A stretch of 15,221 nt of DNA from CBFGRV01 sp965651265 (GCA_965651265.1 CBFGRV010000067.1:1-15221); one strand, 5' to 3'; counted from the first letter of the stretch, positions 5,765-13,840 are shown. The notes: a model not told the origin generated them from the letters alone. Translations and numbers: made by a program.

Positions 5765-6822
5765 CGGAGCCATGATTCCCAGAATTCGGTGGGGTTCTCG
5801 CCTACACACGGAATCGGCGGGTCCAGACACTCCTCTCGATCCGACGGAATCCCCCCGCACCGCGCCGCAAAATCGTAACCCGCGGCCCTTCGCGCCAGGA
5901 TCGTAGGGTTGATGTAGTGCCGGATGCCATGTCCTGCCCCGAAGAAGCCGTACCCGTTCTCCACGTTCGACATCGTGCCGGGCACACCCAGCACGTCCGG
6001 GTCGAACCGGCCACCCGGTGCGCGCCACGACGAGTCGGCGACGACGGCCGTGAACACTATCCGCTGGAGCCAGATGTTCGGCGCGCTGCCGGATGCACCC
6101 GTGATCAGGCAGTTCCGGAAAAACTCGTCCTTTACGAGCTTGAAATCGTCGAACATGTTGATGTCGAGGCGGTAGCCGTCCGCCATCGGCTCGACGTCTT
6201 CCGTGTGGTCCACCGTGACGGGAAACAGCACGGGCGGGTGAACGGGCATCCCAGGCGGCCACGTGTTCGCGGGTGGAACGTTGATGGCTCGGTAGATTAC
6301 CCGCACGCCGACCAGGTTGGGGACCTCACCGCGGATCTCGACGGGAATGTTCACGCCGTCGGCCTCGTCGTCGACGTCGTATTCCACGGCATCCGGCACG
6401 ATGACTTCGACGCTCGACATCTCCCCATCCGACCGAACCACTTCGAGCCGGTAGCGGTGATTGTTCTCCGCCCGGAACGGCGCCCAGAACACATGCCCCA
6501 CGATCAGGCTGTCGAATCGGACCTTCCGGTACGACCATTCCCGCCGCTCGCCCGTCGTCAGGTCGATGGAACGCACCTCCGCGTCGATGCGATTGGAATC
6601 CGGAATCAACTCGTCGCTCACCTCGAACACGCGCACGTACTGCGTGTCGGCCCCTGAATTCATGAAGCCCCAGATGGTGTAGGGGTAATCGGAACCGGTC
6701 CGGAAGTCGACGGACTCCTCGCAGCCGGCGAATCCCAACGCCGCCAGGAGAATGATCGAGGGGATGATCGCGGCGCGCAGCGGCCCGCGGCGGTTCTCGG
6801 GAGGATGGAACGTCGACCTCAC
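5761..6822 (-). CDS. DUF4249-type lipoprotein
   Basis: 353 aa, GTG start at 6822, four nt after the TonB-receptor stop; a GGAGG at the end of the receptor gene, 9 nt upstream, supports this start. Lipoprotein signal: hydrophobic stretch 17-32 (AAIIPSIILLAALGFAG) with lipobox Cys34. The mature part has features of the DUF4249 family: short beta-strand-rich segments (YTIWGFMNSGADTQYVRVFEV, then HRYRLEVVRSDGEMSSVEVIVPD) and C-terminal VENGYGFFGAG, the 'N.. G.G.F' ending I associate with DUF4249. In Bacteroidota these lipoproteins are encoded next to TonB-dependent receptors and are thought to be outer-membrane partners of unknown ligand. Tight spacing on both sides (4-nt gap, then ATGA overlap with GH31) indicates co-transcription and probably translational coupling. 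Confidence 0.82.
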   Translation of the reverse strand: MRSTFHPPENRRGPLRAAIIPSIILLAALGFAGCEESVDFRTGSDYPYTIWGFMNSGADTQYVRVFEVSDELIPDSNRIDAEVRSIDLTTGERREWSYRKVRFDSLIVGHVFWAPFRAENNHRYRLEVVRSDGEMSSVEVIVPDAVEYDVDDEADGVNIPVEIRGEVPNLVGVRVIYRAINVPPANTWPPGMPVHPPVLFPVTVDHTEDVEPMADGYRLDINMFDDFKLVKDEFFRNCLITGASGSAPNIWLQRIVFTAVVADSSWRAPGGRFDPDVLGVPGTMSNVENGYGFFGAGHGIRHYINPTILARRAAGYDFAARCGGIPSDREECLDPPIPCVGENPTEFWESWLR

Positions 6823-6826
6823 GTCG

Positions 6827-8995
6827 CTACACCTCCAGCTTGATGCCGAGTATCGGCACGATGGGCAGCTGATCGGACCGCTGCCCGGTGAACAGGTCGA
6901 GCGAAAAGATATTCCGCCGGTCGTACGCGTTCAGTACGCCGGCCTGGATGGTGGCTTCCACGCCCCCGCCCAACTCGAACGTCCGGTCCACGGTCACATC
7001 CAGCCGATGATAGGTGGGCAGCGTGCCGCCGTAGGGCTTGCGCTCGTAGATCACGCGCGGCAGGCCGCGGATGGAGTCGACGCGCACGTTGCCATCCATG
7101 AGAATGAAGCCGTCGAAGGCCTCGATCCGCGTGAAGGGCAGCCCCGACCCGAAATGCCAGCGGAGGCTCACGTCGAAGCCCGACAGGCTGGTCGAGGCCA
7201 GCAGGTTGATCTGATGGCGCCGGTCGTGCGGCGGGCGGAAGGGCTCGGCGAGGGGTGAATCCGCGATCTCGTAGCGGGTCGACGAGAGCCCGTAGTTCAC
7301 GAACCCGTATAAGCTCGCGCGGCGCACCTCGAGCCGGAAATCGAGCCCGGCCGTCCGGCCTTCGGCACGTTGGAGCCGCGTCGAGAAGCTCGGAAACGCC
7401 GTCCATTCGCTGATGAACAGATCATCCATCCGCCGCATGTACCCCTCGACGGACACCTCCATCCACGAGAACGGTTGCGTGCGATAGCCGAGGAGCCCGT
7501 GCACGGCCCGCGACGCGCCCGAGGGCGTCTCCACCCACGCCGTGAAGATACTGGATGCATCGCGGCGATCGGTGAGCCCCACGATCTCCTGACGGTACAG
7601 CCCCGTCGCCGCGCTGAAGGTGTGCCGGCCGCGCTCCAGCACCATCCGCAGGCGCGGCTCCGCGAAAGTGCCCTTCGATCCCACCATCTGCACCACCACG
7701 CCGGGCCGCACCCGCAACCCGCCGCCCAGATAGATGTCCGGCTCGATGTATCCGCCGGCATTCACGGAGCGCCCGGGATCGGTCTCGACATCCTGAAACA
7801 ACCCACCGAGGCGCGCATCCAGCCGCGGCTCGCGCAGAAATCCGCCCCAGTGCATCTGCGTGTTGCCGAAATAGTTCGTGATGTTGAGCGCAACGTTGAT
7901 CATCTCGGTGTACGAGGAGCGGATCGGATCGTCGGCCGGGCCGAGCTCGGAATCGAGCCGCGAGTAGGAGACGAGGAGCTCGCTCAGGATGGGGATGGCC
8001 CGCGGCGCAATGAGGTAGCGCATGCCCAGGGCGCGATTGCGCCAGCGCACCTCGTCGTCGATCTGGAAGAGGTCGCGCTCCGACGTCAGCGAGCCGCGGT
8101 CGTACGTCTGCAGGCCGGAGAACGAGATGCGATGGCTGCCCGCGATGACGGCGTGCACCTTGCCGAACAGGTCGTTGAACCGGTAGGGCATCTCGTCATT
8201 GACCACGTGCGAGGCGAGCTCATCCAGCATGGAGTACCGCGCCGCGCCGATGAACGAGATGTGATCGGGAAGGAGCGGCCCCTCCAGGCGCACCGTGCCG
8301 GCGAAGGGCGAGGCGCTGACCGAGCCGGAGTAGAAGCGCTTGTTGCCCGTTCGGGTCTGCACGTCGATCACGGACGAGATCCGGCCGGAGTACCGGCTGC
8401 CGAAGCCGCCCGCGAAGACATCCGCGCGGCTGATGATCTCCGCCGGATACGCCGAATAGAATCCGAGGATGTGGAACGGCTGGAAGATGTACATCCCGTC
8501 GAGGAGCGTCAGGTTGTGCGTCGGCTCCCCGCCGCGGATGAACACCTGGCCGCCCTGGTCGCCCATCATCACGACGCCCGGCATCGTGGCGAGGTAGGAG
8601 ACGAGGTCCGCCGACACGTCGGGCGTGGGAACGAGCTCGATGTCCTCCGGCCGGATGGTCTGCTGCCCGGCGGTGAGGCGCGCGGCGCCGGCCTCGCGCT
8701 CGCCCTCGACGACGACCTCACCGATCTCCTCCGTCTCGTCCTCGAGCAGCAAATTGGCCGTCACCTGCTCGCCGGGCTCGATCGACAGGGTGTCGATGTA
8801 CGTCTCGAACCCGATGTAGGAGGCGCGCAGCTGATACCGCCCGGGATCCACCCGCGTGATGGCGTAGAAGCCGTCGGCGTTGGTCACCGCGCCGTAAATG
8901 CCGTCGCCGGTCGGCGCAGTCTGCACGCCGTCGCTGAGGTCGTCGAGGATCACGTGCACGCCCAGCAATGGCTGACGGTCGGAGGCCGCGCTCAC
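6827..8995 (-). CDS. TonB-dependent outer-membrane receptor (N-terminus extends upstream)
   Basis: 722 aa from GTG 8995, the only conventional start codon in frame. It is almost certainly internal, because the regulatory-like domain begins right there and a signal peptide is encoded upstream in the same frame (see 8996-9133). Domains: CarboxypepD_reg-like beta-sandwich at about 1-85 (LLGVHVILDD, then GFYAITRVDPGRYQLRASYIGFE), plug at about 110-225 (PGVVMMGDQGGQVFIRGGEP, then LLDGMYIF and GRISSVIDVQTRTG), and a 22-strand-type barrel from about 235 to the end. At roughly 760 aa complete, it is much shorter than SusC (about 1000 aa). It should import a substrate using TonB/proton-motive force. 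It is followed after 4 nt by the DUF4249 lipoprotein, its likely partner, and then the GH31 enzyme. No SusD gene is present. Confidence 0.93.
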   Translation of the reverse strand: MSAASDRQPLLGVHVILDDLSDGVQTAPTGDGIYGAVTNADGFYAITRVDPGRYQLRASYIGFETYIDTLSIEPGEQVTANLLLEDETEEIGEVVVEGEREAGAARLTAGQQTIRPEDIELVPTPDVSADLVSYLATMPGVVMMGDQGGQVFIRGGEPTHNLTLLDGMYIFQPFHILGFYSAYPAEIISRADVFAGGFGSRYSGRISSVIDVQTRTGNKRFYSGSVSASPFAGTVRLEGPLLPDHISFIGAARYSMLDELASHVVNDEMPYRFNDLFGKVHAVIAGSHRISFSGLQTYDRGSLTSERDLFQIDDEVRWRNRALGMRYLIAPRAIPILSELLVSYSRLDSELGPADDPIRSSYTEMINVALNITNYFGNTQMHWGGFLREPRLDARLGGLFQDVETDPGRSVNAGGYIEPDIYLGGGLRVRPGVVVQMVGSKGTFAEPRLRMVLERGRHTFSAATGLYRQEIVGLTDRRDASSIFTAWVETPSGASRAVHGLLGYRTQPFSWMEVSVEGYMRRMDDLFISEWTAFPSFSTRLQRAEGRTAGLDFRLEVRRASLYGFVNYGLSSTRYEIADSPLAEPFRPPHDRRHQINLLASTSLSGFDVSLRWHFGSGLPFTRIEAFDGFILMDGNVRVDSIRGLPRVIYERKPYGGTLPTYHRLDVTVDRTFELGGGVEATIQAGVLNAYDRRNIFSLDLFTGQRSDQLPIVPILGIKLEV

Positions 8996-9133
8996 GAAGC
9001 CGCGGACGGACTGGGCGGCGACCGGATGGAGGGCTCCCCCCGCGCACAGCAGCGTCAGCGCGAGCGCTGCGGCCGGACGCCGCCGGGAACGATGCCGTAC
9101 ATCACGAAATCGGCGCCAAAGGGCGCCGGCCAG
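8996..9133 (-). other. Signal-peptide-encoding extension of the TonB receptor without a normal start codon
   Basis: In frame with the receptor, this stretch reads RHRSRRRPAAALALTLLCAG (9097-9038) and then GALHPVAAQ and SVRGF, a textbook signal peptide with cleavage after AA before Gln. The frame stays open back to the stop of the 2TM gene at 9202-9200, yet it contains no ATG, GTG or TTG. CTG 9133 is a possible non-standard start. An ATG at 9102 exists in another frame and would need a one-base indel. A mis-sequenced base or an unusual start codon are the two explanations. Confidence 0.75.
9111..9128 (-). promoter_or_regulatory. GC-rich stem-loop ahead of the TonB receptor
   Basis: CGGCGCC (9111-9117) and GGCGCCG (9122-9128) form a perfect 7-bp stem around a 4-nt loop. 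It lies between the 2TM gene and the receptor's signal-peptide region. On the - strand it is followed by ATTTCG, not a T run, so it is a weak candidate for an intrinsic terminator. It could act as a processing, pausing or translational control element, or be incidental in GC-rich DNA. Confidence 0.3.
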
Positions 9134-9199
9134 GACCGCTATGAAGCGTGTGAGGGGTTGGATGGAATTACAAATCGCAAGAACCTTCGGTCGATCCGG

Positions 9200-9850
9200 T
9201 CAACGAACCCGTCGTGCCAGCCGCGCCGCCCGCTCGGCGAGCTCTTCCGACGAGGGGCCTTCGTCCGCATCATCCGGGAGGATGGCGGATGGATCGCCGA
9301 CCGGGGGCGGAACCCGCAAAGGTGTCTCCAATGAATCCTCCAGCACATCCTCGACCGGATCCTCGTGCCGCAGCAGGCCGGAATGCGAGGGCAGGTCGTC
9401 CCAGTCGCGGCTCGTGACGATGGCCTCCAGGTTCTCGATGCGCTCCTGCAGCCTGCGCAGCTCGGCCGCCGACGGTTGCACCTTTCGCTCGGCGCGCATC
9501 TCCTCGCGGAGCAGGTCGCGGACCTCGTCGGCATTCAGCCCGTGCTCCTGCTGCAGCATGATCTCGCGGACCTTTCGCTCCTCCCAGTTACGGCCGTACA
9601 TCGGGAACGTCGCCGCGGCGTGCGCCCCGAGGCCTATCCCCCATCCGAAAAAGGAGTACAGCGGCCAGAAGTGGCCCCCTCCGGATAGGAGGTAGATGCC
9701 GATCATCGCCACGTGGGCAACCAGGAAAACGGCCAGGTGGGTGTAGAACTCCTTCATCTGGGCGACGCGCCGTCGCGCCGCCTTCTCGGCGTCCTGGGTC
9801 GACGTCTCAGATGCCGTCCGGTCGTCGTGTTCGTCGGAGATTTTCATCAT
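9200..9850 (-). CDS. 2TM-domain membrane protein with coiled-coil tail
   Basis: 216 aa from ATG 9850 (ATG 9847 is equally possible; upstream open frame would run into the divergent promoter region). A charged N-terminus (1-34) is followed by two membrane helices at about 35-56 (FYTHLAVFLVAHVAMIGIYL) and 61-82, then WGIGLGAHA and NWEERKVREIM. Together these match the 2TM domain family (helix-WPLxGWGIGL-H-WEERK layout). After that comes a helical, probably coiled-coil region (about 88-155, EVRDLLREEMRAERK) and an acidic tail. The function of 2TM proteins is not known; some are fused to or encoded near histidine kinases. It is the first gene of the - strand cluster, with about 70 nt to the receptor region, so co-transcription is possible but not certain. 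Confidence 0.82.
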   Translation of the reverse strand: MMKISDEHDDRTASETSTQDAEKAARRRVAQMKEFYTHLAVFLVAHVAMIGIYLLSGGGHFWPLYSFFGWGIGLGAHAAATFPMYGRNWEERKVREIMLQQEHGLNADEVRDLLREEMRAERKVQPSAAELRRLQERIENLEAIVTSRDWDDLPSHSGLLRHEDPVEDVLEDSLETPLRVPPPVGDPSAILPDDADEGPSSEELAERAARLARRVR

Positions 9851-9860
9851 TATTATAATA
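9851..9860. promoter_or_regulatory. Palindromic AT-rich -10-like box in the divergent intergenic region
   Basis: TATTATAATA is its own reverse complement and contains TATAAT on both strands (9854-9859 on +, 9857-9852 on -). It stands out in very GC-rich DNA between the divergently transcribed 2TM gene (start at 9850) and GH3 gene (start at 9930). For GH3 it would give a leader of about 65 nt. For the 2TM gene it abuts the start codon, implying a leaderless message or a different promoter. No strong -35 box accompanies it on either strand. Confidence 0.4.
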
Positions 9861-9929
9861 GGTATTCCTGCCACATCGTGCAGTCCACAAATCCATCGCA
9901 CTCATCCTCCGAATCCGGCCCGTCCCGCC

Positions 9930-12215
9930 ATGATCCGATCTCGTCTGCCGCTCGCCTTCATCCTCCTCTTCCTTATCTCCCGCTTCGCGCCGGTTCATGC
10001 TCAAGATATAGAAGCGCGGGTGGATTCGTTGCTTGCGCAAATGACGCTCGACGAAAAGGTCGGGCAGATGACGCAGGTGACGCTGGCCGTCGTCGCCGAA
10101 GACGGCTCCGGCCCGTACGACGTCCGGCTGGATCCCGAGAAGCTTCGGACGGCGATCGTGGATTATAAGGTGGGCTCGATTCTCAACGTGGCCGACCACG
10201 CGCTCACGGTGGAGCGCTGGCACGAGCTGCTCACGCAGATGCAGGATGTGGCCACGCGCGAGACGCGGCTCGGCATCCCGATCATCTACGGCATCGACGC
10301 CGTTCACGGCGCCAACTACCTGACCGGCGCCACCATCTTCCCGCACAACATCGGCCTGGCCGCCACGTTCGACACGGCACTTGCCCGGCAGGCCGGCGCG
10401 GTGACGGCGCTCGAGACCCACATCTCGGGCATCCCGTGGAATTTCGCGCCCGTGCTCGACCTCGGCCGGCATCCGGTCTGGCCGCGCTTTTACGAATCCT
10501 TCGGCGAGGACGTCCTCGTCGCTGCCTCGATGGGCGCCGCGAACGTCCGCGGCATGCAGGAGGACGTGATCGACGGGCCCGACATCGTGGCCGCCTGCGC
10601 GAAGCACTACGTCGGCTACTCGTACCCCTTCACGGGCAAGGACCGCACGACGGCCTACATCCCCGAGATCGAGCTGCGCGAGTACTTCCTGCCCCCGTTC
10701 AAGGCCGCCATCGACGCCGGAATCAAGACCGTGATGGTCAATTCGGGCGACGTGAACCGGATTCCCGTCCACGCCAGCCGGTTCCTGCTGACGGACGTGC
10801 TTCGGGGCGAGCTCGGATTCGATGGCGTCGTGGTCACCGATTGGGAGGACATCATCAAGATGCATCGCGTGCACCACACGGCGCCCACCGTACGCGAGGC
10901 GACGCGGCAGGCCCTCGAAGCCGGCATCGATATGGCCATGGTGCCGAACAATTTCAGCTTCTACGACGACGCACTGGCGCTGGTCAAGGAGGGCGTGATT
11001 TCGGAGGAGCGGATCGACGAATCCGTGCGGCGGATCCTGCGGCTCAAGTTCGAGACCGGTCTGATGGATGCGCCCTACCCGGGCGATTTCACGAGCGCCG
11101 ACATCAACACGGACGAATTCCAGGCGCTGAATCTGGAGGCGGCGCGGCGGACCATGACGCTCCTGAAGAATGAGGATGGGGTGCTGCCCCTCCGCGATGG
11201 CGCGCGGGTGCTCGTGACGGGCCCGGCCGCGCATTCGTTGACGGCGCTGAATGGCGGATGGACCTACACCTGGCAGGGACGCGATGCGAGCCACTTCCCG
11301 GACGACCGACCGACGCTCCTGGACGCGCTTCGGGCGCGGCTCGGCGAGGATGCCGTCGTCTCCGCGGAAGGCGCGCCTTTTGGGGACGTGATCGGCCTGC
11401 CCACCCCGCCGCCCGCTCGTCCGGTCACTGAGATGCTGCAGGAGGCCGTCGAAGCCGCGCGCTCCGTCGACGTCGCCATCGTGGCCATCGGGGAGGATGC
11501 CTACGCGGAGACGCCCGGAAACATGGACGATCTGACGCTGCCGGAGGTGCAGCGGCGCCTGGTGACCGAGATCGCGGCGACGGGCACGCCCGTCGTGGTC
11601 GTCCTCATCGAAGGCCGGCCCCGTCTGCTCGGCAACGCCGCCGATGCGGCGGACGCCGTCCTCATGGCGTACTGGCCGGGCATGCAGGGTGGCCGCGCCA
11701 TCGCCGACGTCCTCGTGGGCGACGTCAACCCGAGCGGCCGCCTGCCGTTCACCTACCCGCGCAAACCGAACGCGCTCCTCCCCTACGATCATCCCGTCAG
11801 CTCGTCGTTCGGGATCTGGCTGAGCGAGCCGAATGCTTTCCATCCCCAATGGGCCTTCGGAACGGGCCTTAGTTACACGAGCTTCGAATACGATGGGCTC
11901 TCGGTCGCCGATACGGCGCTGGGGATGTCGGATGTGCTCGAGGTCTCCATCGAGGTGACGAACACGGGCGATCGCGCGGGGCGTGAGACCGTGCTCGTCT
12001 ACGTCGCGGACGAATACGCCACGGTCGCCCCGCCCGTCCGCCGCCTGCGCGCCTTCCGCAGCGTCGAGCTCGAGCCGGGCGCCTCCGAGACGCTCACCTT
12101 CACGATTCCGGTCTCCGACCTGGCCTTCGTGGGTCCGGACAACGAGTGGATCGTGGAGCCGGGGACGTTCCGCGTCGAGGTGGGCGGACTGAGCCGGGAG
12201 GTCGTCGTCCAGTAG
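9930..12215 (+). CDS. Secreted GH3 beta-glucosidase / glucan exohydrolase-type enzyme
   Basis: 761 aa from ATG 9930. Signal peptide 1-24 (hydrophobic LAFILLFLI, cleavage VHA24 before Gln25), so periplasmic or exported. TIM-barrel domain about 30-370 with LTLDEK-like MTLDEKVGQMTQ, YGIDAVHG, Lys225-His226 (AKHYVGYSYP) and nucleophile Asp304 (VVVTDWEDI). The alpha/beta sandwich about 400-630 carries the acid/base candidate Glu527 in GEDAYAETPGN, a pattern closer to the plant glucan exohydrolase ExoI type than to simple BglX. A fibronectin-III-like domain follows at about 655-755. The enzyme removes terminal beta-linked glucose from oligosaccharides. It is divergent from the TonB/DUF4249/GH31 cluster; beta-glucosidase plus alpha-xylosidase would suit xyloglucan-type oligosaccharides, but that pairing is inference. 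All key residues are present. Confidence 0.95.
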   Translation: MIRSRLPLAFILLFLISRFAPVHAQDIEARVDSLLAQMTLDEKVGQMTQVTLAVVAEDGSGPYDVRLDPEKLRTAIVDYKVGSILNVADHALTVERWHELLTQMQDVATRETRLGIPIIYGIDAVHGANYLTGATIFPHNIGLAATFDTALARQAGAVTALETHISGIPWNFAPVLDLGRHPVWPRFYESFGEDVLVAASMGAANVRGMQEDVIDGPDIVAACAKHYVGYSYPFTGKDRTTAYIPEIELREYFLPPFKAAIDAGIKTVMVNSGDVNRIPVHASRFLLTDVLRGELGFDGVVVTDWEDIIKMHRVHHTAPTVREATRQALEAGIDMAMVPNNFSFYDDALALVKEGVISEERIDESVRRILRLKFETGLMDAPYPGDFTSADINTDEFQALNLEAARRTMTLLKNEDGVLPLRDGARVLVTGPAAHSLTALNGGWTYTWQGRDASHFPDDRPTLLDALRARLGEDAVVSAEGAPFGDVIGLPTPPPARPVTEMLQEAVEAARSVDVAIVAIGEDAYAETPGNMDDLTLPEVQRRLVTEIAATGTPVVVVLIEGRPRLLGNAADAADAVLMAYWPGMQGGRAIADVLVGDVNPSGRLPFTYPRKPNALLPYDHPVSSSFGIWLSEPNAFHPQWAFGTGLSYTSFEYDGLSVADTALGMSDVLEVSIEVTNTGDRAGRETVLVYVADEYATVAPPVRRLRAFRSVELEPGASETLTFTIPVSDLAFVGPDNEWIVEPGTFRVEVGGLSREVVVQ

Positions 12216-12258
12216 ACTGGCTCATCGCGAAGCGCAGTTAGGTCTCGTCATCGAGTAG

Positions 12259-12289
12259 CCGCCGCCGGGGGCACTTCCTCCGGCAGCGG
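12259..12289 (+). terminator. Hairpin after GH3, possible terminator without T tract
   Basis: CCGC (12259-12262) and GCCGG (12264-12268) pair with CCGGC (12280-12284) and GCGG (12286-12289), leaving one C/A mismatch and an 11-nt loop. It lies 44 nt after the GH3 stop. There is no T run after it, so intrinsic termination would be weak; it may instead protect the 3' end. Confidence 0.35.
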
Positions 12290-12490
12290 TGACTCCCTTC
12301 CGTCGTCATGTCTGTAGGGAAAAGCCCTACGTCCAGCCCACCATCCCCCTACACGCCGCTTCCAGCACCCCCGAACCTCCGTGTCGGGACTGTCTGGCGT
12401 TGCCCGAGCCGCGGGTGACCGATCATTCACGTGCAGTCATCGGAGGGTCTTCGGCCGGCCACGCGCCGCCCCCGAACCGCCGATCGCTGA

Positions 12491-12509
12491 CCGGATCGAC
12501 ACGATCCGG
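12491..12509 (+). promoter_or_regulatory. Perfect inverted repeat, candidate operator or leader hairpin
   Basis: CCGGATCG (12491-12498), spacer ACA, CGATCCGG (12502-12509). Its size and symmetry fit a dimeric regulator site, and its position 84 nt upstream of the beta-barrel gene start fits an operator or 5'-leader hairpin. No regulator gene is in the window to pair it with. Confidence 0.35.
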
Positions 12510-12592
12510 GCGCTGCACCGAAAATCATCATCCACAGAATAGGGTCCCGGTCTCAGCCGAGCGCTGACGCCAACCGCAGACCAGACACGACC

Positions 12593-13840
12593 ATGAAACA
12601 GTCACTCAGAATACTCGCACTCGGCCTCGCGGCTGGATTCCTGCTGGTTACCAAGGCCGACGCGCAGTTCTTGCAGGACCTCCAGAACTATCGATCGCCC
12701 AGTCAGGACGGCATCAACGTCTTCGAGGCGCCGAAAGAAGCGGCCGACGAAGACATGGACCATATCTTCCTGCGGCCGGGCGGCGACTTCGCCATCCAGT
12801 TCCAGGCCCTCGAGCAGGAGAACGACCTCGACAACCTCGTCGAGCTGGCGCCCAACCTCACCCTGCCCTCGGCCAACCTGAACATCGACGTGCAGTTCAC
12901 GCCCGGCGTTCGGATGCACCTTCGGACCTATCTGTCCTCCAAGCACCACAACGAGGCCTGGGTCAAAGGCGGGTATTTCCAGATCGATGATCTCAACTTC
13001 ATCCAGGATGGATTCCTCTCCGACGTGATGCAGTACACCCGTGTGCGCGTCGGCATGGACGAGATCAACTATGGCGACACCCACTTCCGTCGATCCGATA
13101 ACGCGGGGGCGCTCTTCAACCCCTTCGTGGAGAACTACATCATGGATTCGTTCACCACGGAGCCGTTCGCTGAAGTGACGGTGATGAAGGATGGATTCCT
13201 GGGTGTGGCGGGTGTATCGAACGGCCGGCTGAACCAGACGCCGACCCCCGGCGATGACGGTGTGGCGCTCTTCGGCAAGCTGGGTTACGACCGGCAGGTC
13301 AGTGACGATGTGCGCGTCCGCCTGACGGGCTCCATCTATCACAGCACCAAGGAGAGCACGCGCGACTACCTCTACAACGGCGACCGCGCCGGATCGCGCT
13401 ACCACAAGGTCCTCAACACGGAGGAGATCACGAACGACTTCATGCCGCGCTTCAACCCCGGCTTCGCGAATCTGACGGCCTACATGCTGAACCCGTTCGT
13501 GCGGTTCGCCGGCCTGGAGTTCTTCGGCGTCGCCGAGATGGCCATCGACGGCGAGTCGGACGCCAACTACACGCAGCTGGGAGGCGAGCTCCTCTACCGC
13601 TTCGGCAACCGCGAGCAGTTCTACGTCGGAACCCGCTACAACATGGTGACGGGCGAGACGGCGGAAGGCCTCGAGCAGGACATCAACCGGTTCAATGTCG
13701 GCGGCGGCTGGTTCCTGACGCCCAACGTGCTGTCGAAGGTCGAATACGTGACCTCGAGCTACGACGGCGCGGGCTTCACCGACCACCTCGCCGGCGCCAA
13801 GTACAACGGCGTGGTCGTGGAGGCTGTGATCAGCTTCTGA
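12593..13840 (+). CDS. Putative outer-membrane beta-barrel (porin-like) protein
   Basis: 415 aa from ATG 12593. Signal peptide 1-24 (LRILALGLAAGFLLV core, cleavage ADA24 before Gln25). The mature protein is an alternating-strand beta-barrel type sequence with many aromatic-ended strands (IQFQALEQEN, then VRMHLRTYLSS, VRVRLTGSIYHS, LEFFGVAEMAI, QFYVGTRYNMV and LSKVEYVTSSYD) and ends in Ser-Phe, the C-terminal aromatic of outer-membrane barrels. I do not recognise a specific family; it resembles phosphate-selective-porin-like barrels in overall style. It may be a diffusion channel for sugars or other small solutes, given its glycosidase neighbours, but that is context only. It is followed by a strong terminator, so its mRNA ends at about 13916. 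No Shine-Dalgarno sequence is visible, as is usual in Bacteroidota-like genomes. Confidence 0.75.
   Translation: MKQSLRILALGLAAGFLLVTKADAQFLQDLQNYRSPSQDGINVFEAPKEAADEDMDHIFLRPGGDFAIQFQALEQENDLDNLVELAPNLTLPSANLNIDVQFTPGVRMHLRTYLSSKHHNEAWVKGGYFQIDDLNFIQDGFLSDVMQYTRVRVGMDEINYGDTHFRRSDNAGALFNPFVENYIMDSFTTEPFAEVTVMKDGFLGVAGVSNGRLNQTPTPGDDGVALFGKLGYDRQVSDDVRVRLTGSIYHSTKESTRDYLYNGDRAGSRYHKVLNTEEITNDFMPRFNPGFANLTAYMLNPFVRFAGLEFFGVAEMAIDGESDANYTQLGGELLYRFGNREQFYVGTRYNMVTGETAEGLEQDINRFNVGGGWFLTPNVLSKVEYVTSSYDGAGFTDHLAGAKYNGVVVEAVISF

Larger units (their letters stand above)
12216..12592. other. Intergenic region between GH3 and the beta-barrel gene
   Basis: 377 nt without a convincing gene; the open frames in it have no family features. 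It holds a GC-rich hairpin soon after the GH3 stop (12259-12289) and an 8-bp perfect inverted repeat 84 nt before the next ATG (12491-12509), annotated separately. No clear -10/-35 pair or Bacteroidota-type TAnnTTTG box is recognisable. Confidence 0.6.

Noticed and set aside
5765..6262. Long upstream open frame in front of the GH31 signal peptide
   Set aside because: It is the shadow of the DUF4249 gene in another frame; the ATGA overlap and the signal peptide place the GH31 start at 5764 or within 12 nt of it.
7370..9334. 654-codon open frame on the + strand opposite the TonB receptor
   Set aside because: Antisense shadow with composition typical of one and no recognisable domain; the receptor frame is well supported.
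9807..11849. 680-codon open frame on the - strand opposite GH3
   Set aside because: Antisense shadow; GH3 has signal peptide, catalytic residues and all three domains on the + strand.
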